A stretch of DNA of 64,000 bases from Polynucleobacter sp. MG-Unter2-18 (GTDB lineage Bacteria; Pseudomonadota; Gammaproteobacteria; Burkholderiales; Burkholderiaceae): NCBI RefSeq assembly GCF_018687675.1, contig NZ_CP061302.1:124001-188000 (forward strand). Direction: 5' to 3'. Position 1 is the stretch's first letter; every line of letters starts with the position of its first letter. Shown piece by piece: positions 60,641 to 64,000 of this stretch. Below the pieces are notes generated by a model that worked only from the letters and a program-made list of their open reading frames with translations, was not told where the DNA came from and searched no databases. The translations under genes and the position numbers were made by a program.

Positions 60641-61660
60641 ATGAAAATCTGTGTGATCGGTGGAGGGGGTGCGATTGGCGGCTATCTTGCTGTCATGTTG
60701 GCACGAGCCGGTAATGACGTTACTGTAGTTGCGCGTGGCGCCACCTTGGCGGCGATCAAAGAGCGTGGCCTTGCATTAATTATGGATGACCAACCTGAGC
60801 CTTTGGTGGCGCAGGTAAAAGCAGTTGAAAAAATTCGGGATACCGAAACACCAGACGTAGTGATTTTGGCGGTAAAAGCCCACCAGGTTGAGCCAGTCAT
60901 TGAAGATCTTGCTGCAATCATGGGCCCGGAAACAATCTTAATTCCGATGCAAAACGGAATTCCTTGGTGGTACTTTCAGAAGTTGGGTGGCAACTATCAG
61001 GATCACTCTGTTGAAACGGTTGATGCGGGCGGTGTTGCCAAAAATGCAATCAATCCCAACAACATCATTGGTTGCGTAGTGTATCCAGCAACCTTTACAC
61101 AAGCTCCAGGTGTGATTCGTCACGTTGAAGGCAATCGCTTTCCTTTAGGTGAGTTGGATGGTAAGCAGACCGAGCGTATTCAGAAGGTATCTGAAATGAT
61201 GTCGGCAGCTGGATTTAAGTCACCTATCTTGGAGGATATTCGCTCTGAGATTTGGTTGAAATTGTGGGGCAACATGACTTTCAATCCCATCAGCTCTCTG
61301 ACTCATGGAACATTGGAAGGCATTTGCCAATATCCACTGACTAAAGAGTTGGCTCGCAATATGATGGCTGAAGCACAAACCATTGCCGAGAAGTTGGGTG
61401 TCACTTTCCGTGTGGACATTGAGCGTCGTATTGCTGGTGCAGAAAAGGTTGGCAAACACAAGACCTCTATGTTGCAGGACTTGGAAGCAGGTCGTAGCTT
61501 GGAGATTGATGCTTTGTTAGGCTCTGTAATTGAGCTCGGTCAGATTACCAAAATACCAACACCATGCCTTAATACAGTCTTTGCTTTAACAAAGTACCTT
61601 GATGAAAATGTCCAAGCCTCCAAAGGTAGCTTGGCATTGCCATCTGTCTCTGGTTACTAA
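60641..61660 (+). CDS. 2-dehydropantoate 2-reductase family protein
   Basis: A 339-residue PanE/ApbA family NADPH-dependent reductase. The N-terminal Rossmann loop is CVIGGGGAIGGYLA near 4-17. The catalytic lysine-bearing block EIWLKLWGNMTFNPISSLT lies near 205-223, and a helical C-terminal domain follows, with KTSMLQDLEAGRSLEIDALLG. These blocks fit ketopantoate reductase; some family members reduce other 2-oxo acids, so the substrate remains open. The C-terminal residues are longer than in E. coli PanE (303). A bidirectional terminator follows at 61713-61742. Confidence 0.88.
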   Translation: MKICVIGGGGAIGGYLAVMLARAGNDVTVVARGATLAAIKERGLALIMDDQPEPLVAQVKAVEKIRDTETPDVVILAVKAHQVEPVIEDLAAIMGPETILIPMQNGIPWWYFQKLGGNYQDHSVETVDAGGVAKNAINPNNIIGCVVYPATFTQAPGVIRHVEGNRFPLGELDGKQTERIQKVSEMMSAAGFKSPILEDIRSEIWLKLWGNMTFNPISSLTHGTLEGICQYPLTKELARNMMAEAQTIAEKLGVTFRVDIERRIAGAEKVGKHKTSMLQDLEAGRSLEIDALLGSVIELGQITKIPTPCLNTVFALTKYLDENVQASKGSLALPSVSGY

Positions 61661-61712
61661 AATCTATAGAAGTATTTAGATTTACTCTCTAAATTAGCAG
61701 GATATTAAAAAC

Positions 61713-61742
61713 CCCTCACCACGAAACATGGTGAGGGTTTTT
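61713..61742. terminator. Bidirectional Rho-independent terminator
   Basis: A 9-base perfect stem (CCCTCACCA at 61713-61721, TGGTGAGGG at 61729-61737) with a CGAAACA loop is flanked by an A-run on the left and a T-run on the right, so it can stop transcripts from both the ketopantoate-reductase-family gene and the convergent FAH-family gene. Confidence 0.9.
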
Positions 61743-61781
61743 GTTTTGAGACTTTAGTTTTAGATCAACAGTTTTGATGAG

Positions 61782-62549
61782 CTATTCAAAGCGATTATCT
61801 AAGCGTCCAACACCATCAATTATGATGCTGACATTGCTACCAGGCTTCATTGAGCCAACACCAACAGAGGTACCACAGGCGATGATGTCACCAGCCTGAA
61901 GTGGGACGTCTTGAGAAATTAGGCTGACCAATTTTGCAGGTGCAAAAATCATATCTGCAATGGGGTAGTTTTGACGCTCTTGATCATTCAAAATGGTTTT
62001 GATTGTTAATTTACTTGGATCTACATCAGTAGTGATGTATGGGCCGAAGACGCCAAAGGTATTAAAACTCTTTGAGCGTGTCCACTGTGCGTAACCGGGA
62101 TCGCGATTCAAAATCTCGATTGCAGTGACATCGTTAATGCAGGTGTAGCCAAAAATAGCATGAGCAGCTTGAGCCTCATCGACTTCATGACAGGCTTTGC
62201 CGATGACAATACCAAGCTCCCCTTCATAAACCACTTTTCCAGAGTAAGACTTGGGAGTGCGAATGACTTGATTTGCTGCCAAGAAAGAATTATTGCCTTT
62301 TAGAAAATACAATGGCTCTACTGGAACGGCATGCTCAAGCTTGGTAACTAGCGCATGAAAGTTATCTACCATAGCAACCATCTTAGATGGGATGCAAGGG
62401 ATATCGATAATGACATCAGATAGTTTTAATGTCTCACCAGTAGCTTGCGGATGATTAAATAGATCGCCGGTGTACACGGCAATTTGATCACCTTGTACTT
62501 GTCCTAAGCCGGTCTTGCCTTGGTGTTGAAATCTGAGCCATTGAGCCAT
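61782..62549 (-). CDS. Fumarylacetoacetate hydrolase family protein
   Basis: A 255-residue protein with a C-terminal FAH domain. The metal ligands are seen in VVYEGELGIVIG (E109, E111) and D140 in CINDVTA. The catalytic region RSKSFNTFGVFGPYI follows. Such enzymes hydrolyse or decarboxylate 2-oxo compounds in aromatic degradation, or act as acylpyruvase or oxaloacetate decarboxylase; which one is not clear. A strong AGGAGG site is present 7-10 bases before the ATG on the minus strand. It is divergent from the GrdB-like gene. Confidence 0.88.
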   Translation of the reverse strand: MAQWLRFQHQGKTGLGQVQGDQIAVYTGDLFNHPQATGETLKLSDVIIDIPCIPSKMVAMVDNFHALVTKLEHAVPVEPLYFLKGNNSFLAANQVIRTPKSYSGKVVYEGELGIVIGKACHEVDEAQAAHAIFGYTCINDVTAIEILNRDPGYAQWTRSKSFNTFGVFGPYITTDVDPSKLTIKTILNDQERQNYPIADMIFAPAKLVSLISQDVPLQAGDIIACGTSVGVGSMKPGSNVSIIIDGVGRLDNRFE

Positions 62550-62604
62550 AATGAATCCTCCTGATGGTTAATATTTATAAGCAATATCTTACAGGGATGG
62601 ATTG

Positions 62605-63540
62605 ATGGTTAAGCATTCTGAATTACTATTTGCGCCTGAATTAGATCAACCAGTTCGCTATATTGAACGTACCCGTAATTACTATCTTGGTTTGGGGTAT
62701 GAAACACCGTATGTTTGGGCGCATTACAGTAATGTGCCTTTTACTCCGTTGCAAAAACCGCTTAGTCAATCAACCCTCGGTTTAGTGACTACTGCCGTAC
62801 CCTTTGATGCCAGTAAGGGCCTACAAGGACCTGGTGCACCTTATAACGCTGCCGCTAAGTTTTATGACCCCTATGTATGCTCGATTGATGAGAATGTAGA
62901 CTTGCGTATTGCCCATGTCGGTGTTGATAGGCTCAATGCCAATATGCAGGACAGTAATTGTTGGTTTCCAATTGGTGCGGCTAAACGGGCTGTTGCAAAG
63001 GGGCGCATTCAATCCCTATCCCAGCATTTTTATGGCTTGCCAACCAATCGCAGCCAGCGCCATACTCTGGAAATTGATGCGCCCTCCATTTTGAGCAAGA
63101 TGCGCGCAGATCACGTTGACCTTGCTGTATTAATTCCAAATTGCCCGATTTGTCACCAAAGTCAAAGCTTATTGGCGCGTTATTTGGAGGAGGCCGGTAT
63201 CCCCACAGTCATCATGGGCGCGGCGAAAGATATTGTGGAATATTGCGGTGTGCCACGCTTGCTCTTTAGCGACTTTCCGCTGGGCAATGCTGCAGCGCTT
63301 CCTGATAATGAGCAATCGCAAGGCTCGAATTTTGAATTAGCTCTGCGTTTGCTGGAAAGTGCTCCAAGCGCACGTACAACGGTGCAGTCACCCTTGGTCT
63401 GGAATTCTGATGCTTCTTGGAAATTAGACTATTCCAATCTAGAGCGTCTAAGTGCCGAGGAAATTACACGTTTGCGTGATGAAGCTGAAAAGGCGCGTAT
63501 TACAGCGCGCGATATCAGAATGAAAAGTGTTGGCGCTTAG
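62605..63540 (+). CDS. GrdB-like (glycine/sarcosine/betaine reductase B family) protein without selenocysteine
   Basis: A 311-residue protein resembling the selenoprotein B subunits of glycine and proline reductases. The segment LARYLEEAGIPTVIMG...FSDFPLGNAAALP follows the family layout. In the reductases the catalytic Sec sits in a Sec-x-x-Cys context before this segment; here NCPICHQ gives C180-x-x-C183 instead. The ATG at 62605 follows GGATGG at a suitable distance; a TTG at 62602 would add one residue. No other reductase subunit or Sec machinery is adjacent, and this aerobic-type genome would not be expected to run Stickland reactions. The function is unknown. It is divergent from the FAH-family gene and overlaps the ispB stop by 4 bases. 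Confidence 0.7.
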   Translation: MVKHSELLFAPELDQPVRYIERTRNYYLGLGYETPYVWAHYSNVPFTPLQKPLSQSTLGLVTTAVPFDASKGLQGPGAPYNAAAKFYDPYVCSIDENVDLRIAHVGVDRLNANMQDSNCWFPIGAAKRAVAKGRIQSLSQHFYGLPTNRSQRHTLEIDAPSILSKMRADHVDLAVLIPNCPICHQSQSLLARYLEEAGIPTVIMGAAKDIVEYCGVPRLLFSDFPLGNAAALPDNEQSQGSNFELALRLLESAPSARTTVQSPLVWNSDASWKLDYSNLERLSAEEITRLRDEAEKARITARDIRMKSVGA

Positions 63541-64000
63541 GTCTGCCTAGACAACGAGTATGTACTCAGGGCATGTAGCGCTGTTGTCGCTTCATTTTGA
63601 GGAAATTCTTTAAGGCATTCGAGTGCTAGATCAACTTCGCGCTTTGCGGCAGCTTGGGTGTAATCCAGAGCTCCAGAATTTTGAACTGCACTCAGAATCT
63701 GTTGGAAAACATCATCCGGCAAATCTTGATTTTGTTCAATTGCTGCACGAACCAGTAAGCGCTCTTCGGTGCTACCGTTTTCAAGGAGATAGATGAGAGG
63801 CAAAGTAGGTTTGCCTTCCCTTAAATCGTCACCAGCATTTTTTCCCATTTGAGATGCGTCTGCGGTGTAATCCAGCAAGTCATCCATTAGCTGGAAGGCA
63901 GTACCAATATGGCGACCAAAAGCAGCCGACTGCCCCCTGTGTTTGTCATCAGCACCGGACAAAATCGCCCCAAGCTCTGTGGATGCCTCAAATAATTTCG
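63537..64000 (-). CDS. ispB: Polyprenyl (octaprenyl) diphosphate synthase, C-terminal part
   Basis: The frame continues to the right edge of the window, so only the C-terminal ~154 residues are seen; the N-terminus with the first aspartate-rich motif lies beyond position 64000. The visible part starts ...KLFEASTELGAILSGADD and includes the second aspartate-rich motif in FQLMDDLLDYTAD, followed by GDDLREGKPTLPLIYLL. These match long-chain trans-polyprenyl synthases that make the ubiquinone side chain. The apparent start at 63962 is an internal TTG, not the real start. It is convergent with the GrdB-like gene. Confidence 0.93.
   Translation of the reverse strand, partial: KLFEASTELGAILSGADDKHRGQSAAFGRHIGTAFQLMDDLLDYTADASQMGKNAGDDLREGKPTLPLIYLLENGSTEERLLVRAAIEQNQDLPDDVFQQILSAVQNSGALDYTQAAAKREVDLALECLKEFPQNEATTALHALSTYSLSRQT

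Noticed and set aside
63537..63962. Complete 141-residue synthase starting at 63962
   Set aside because: The apparent start is an internal TTG; the frame stays open to the window edge and upstream residues match the polyprenyl synthase family, so the gene is partial.
1..64000. CRISPR arrays, insertion sequences, prophage genes, rRNA, tRNA
   Set aside because: No regularly spaced repeats, transposase motifs, phage proteins or recognisable RNA genes were seen.

Overview
The window looks like a chromosomal core region of a low-GC betaproteobacterium, most likely Polynucleobacter or a close Burkholderiaceae relative. This is an inference from gene order and protein character: hemA-prfA-prmC-grxD, apaG/rpe-trpEGDC, a bioADF/bioB divergon followed by coq7, a complete dcw cluster with a peroxiredoxin between ftsZ and lpxC, and argJ-DUF815-mutT-zapD-coaE-pilDCB. 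Codon use is moderately AT-rich throughout. I see no rRNA, tRNA, insertion sequence, prophage or CRISPR array, and coding density is very high. No stretch longer than 300 bases lacks a gene; the longest gap is 269 bases upstream of mraZ.

Layout. 1-9.2 kb is mostly minus strand: an MFS transporter, rmuC, grxD, prmC, prfA, hemA, then (after a small plus-strand membrane gene) ung and an M61 peptidase. 9.2-11.2 kb holds dsbC and a UbiH-family hydroxylase, divergent from ychF. 12.4-13.4 kb has a small winged-helix regulator divergent from an integral membrane protein. 13.4-18.1 kb is the minus-strand rpe-trpE-trpG-trpD-trpC operon, divergent from apaG. 18.5-21.8 kb carries mltA (with a candidate small antisense membrane ORF at its 5' end), an enoyl-CoA hydratase and an M20 amidohydrolase. 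21.8-26.9 kb is biotin synthesis (bioD, bioF, bioA minus; bioB plus) and coq7.

27.1-46.2 kb is the cell-division and wall cluster: mraZ rsmH ftsL ftsI murE murF mraY murD ftsW murG murC ddl ftsQ ftsA ftsZ prx lpxC. All are on the plus strand, most with 4-10 base overlaps, so they are probably one translationally coupled unit. Its 269-base control region holds a near-perfect LexA-type box, a separate 14-base palindrome, a sigma70-like promoter and three 10-base-spaced MraZ repeats. 46.2-52 kb has dciA (minus), secA, argJ, a DUF815 ATPase and mutT. 52-57.4 kb (minus) has zapD, coaE, a compact pilin-export module (short prepilin peptidase, PilC-like, short PilB-like ATPase) and a CNNM/CorC protein. 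57.5-64 kb is more accessory: ogt, a squalene/phytoene synthase, a sodium:solute symporter, a ketopantoate-reductase-family protein, an FAH-family hydrolase, a selenium-free GrdB-like protein and the partial end of a polyprenyl diphosphate synthase (ispB).

No wholly new multigene system is evident. The most worthwhile leads are the layered control region before mraZ (SOS-box-like dyad), the strong GC-rich hairpin between ftsZ and prx, the GrdB-family protein with a CxxC where Sec-x-x-Cys is expected, the shortened pilus assembly set, and two places where divergent genes share or overlap their start regions.
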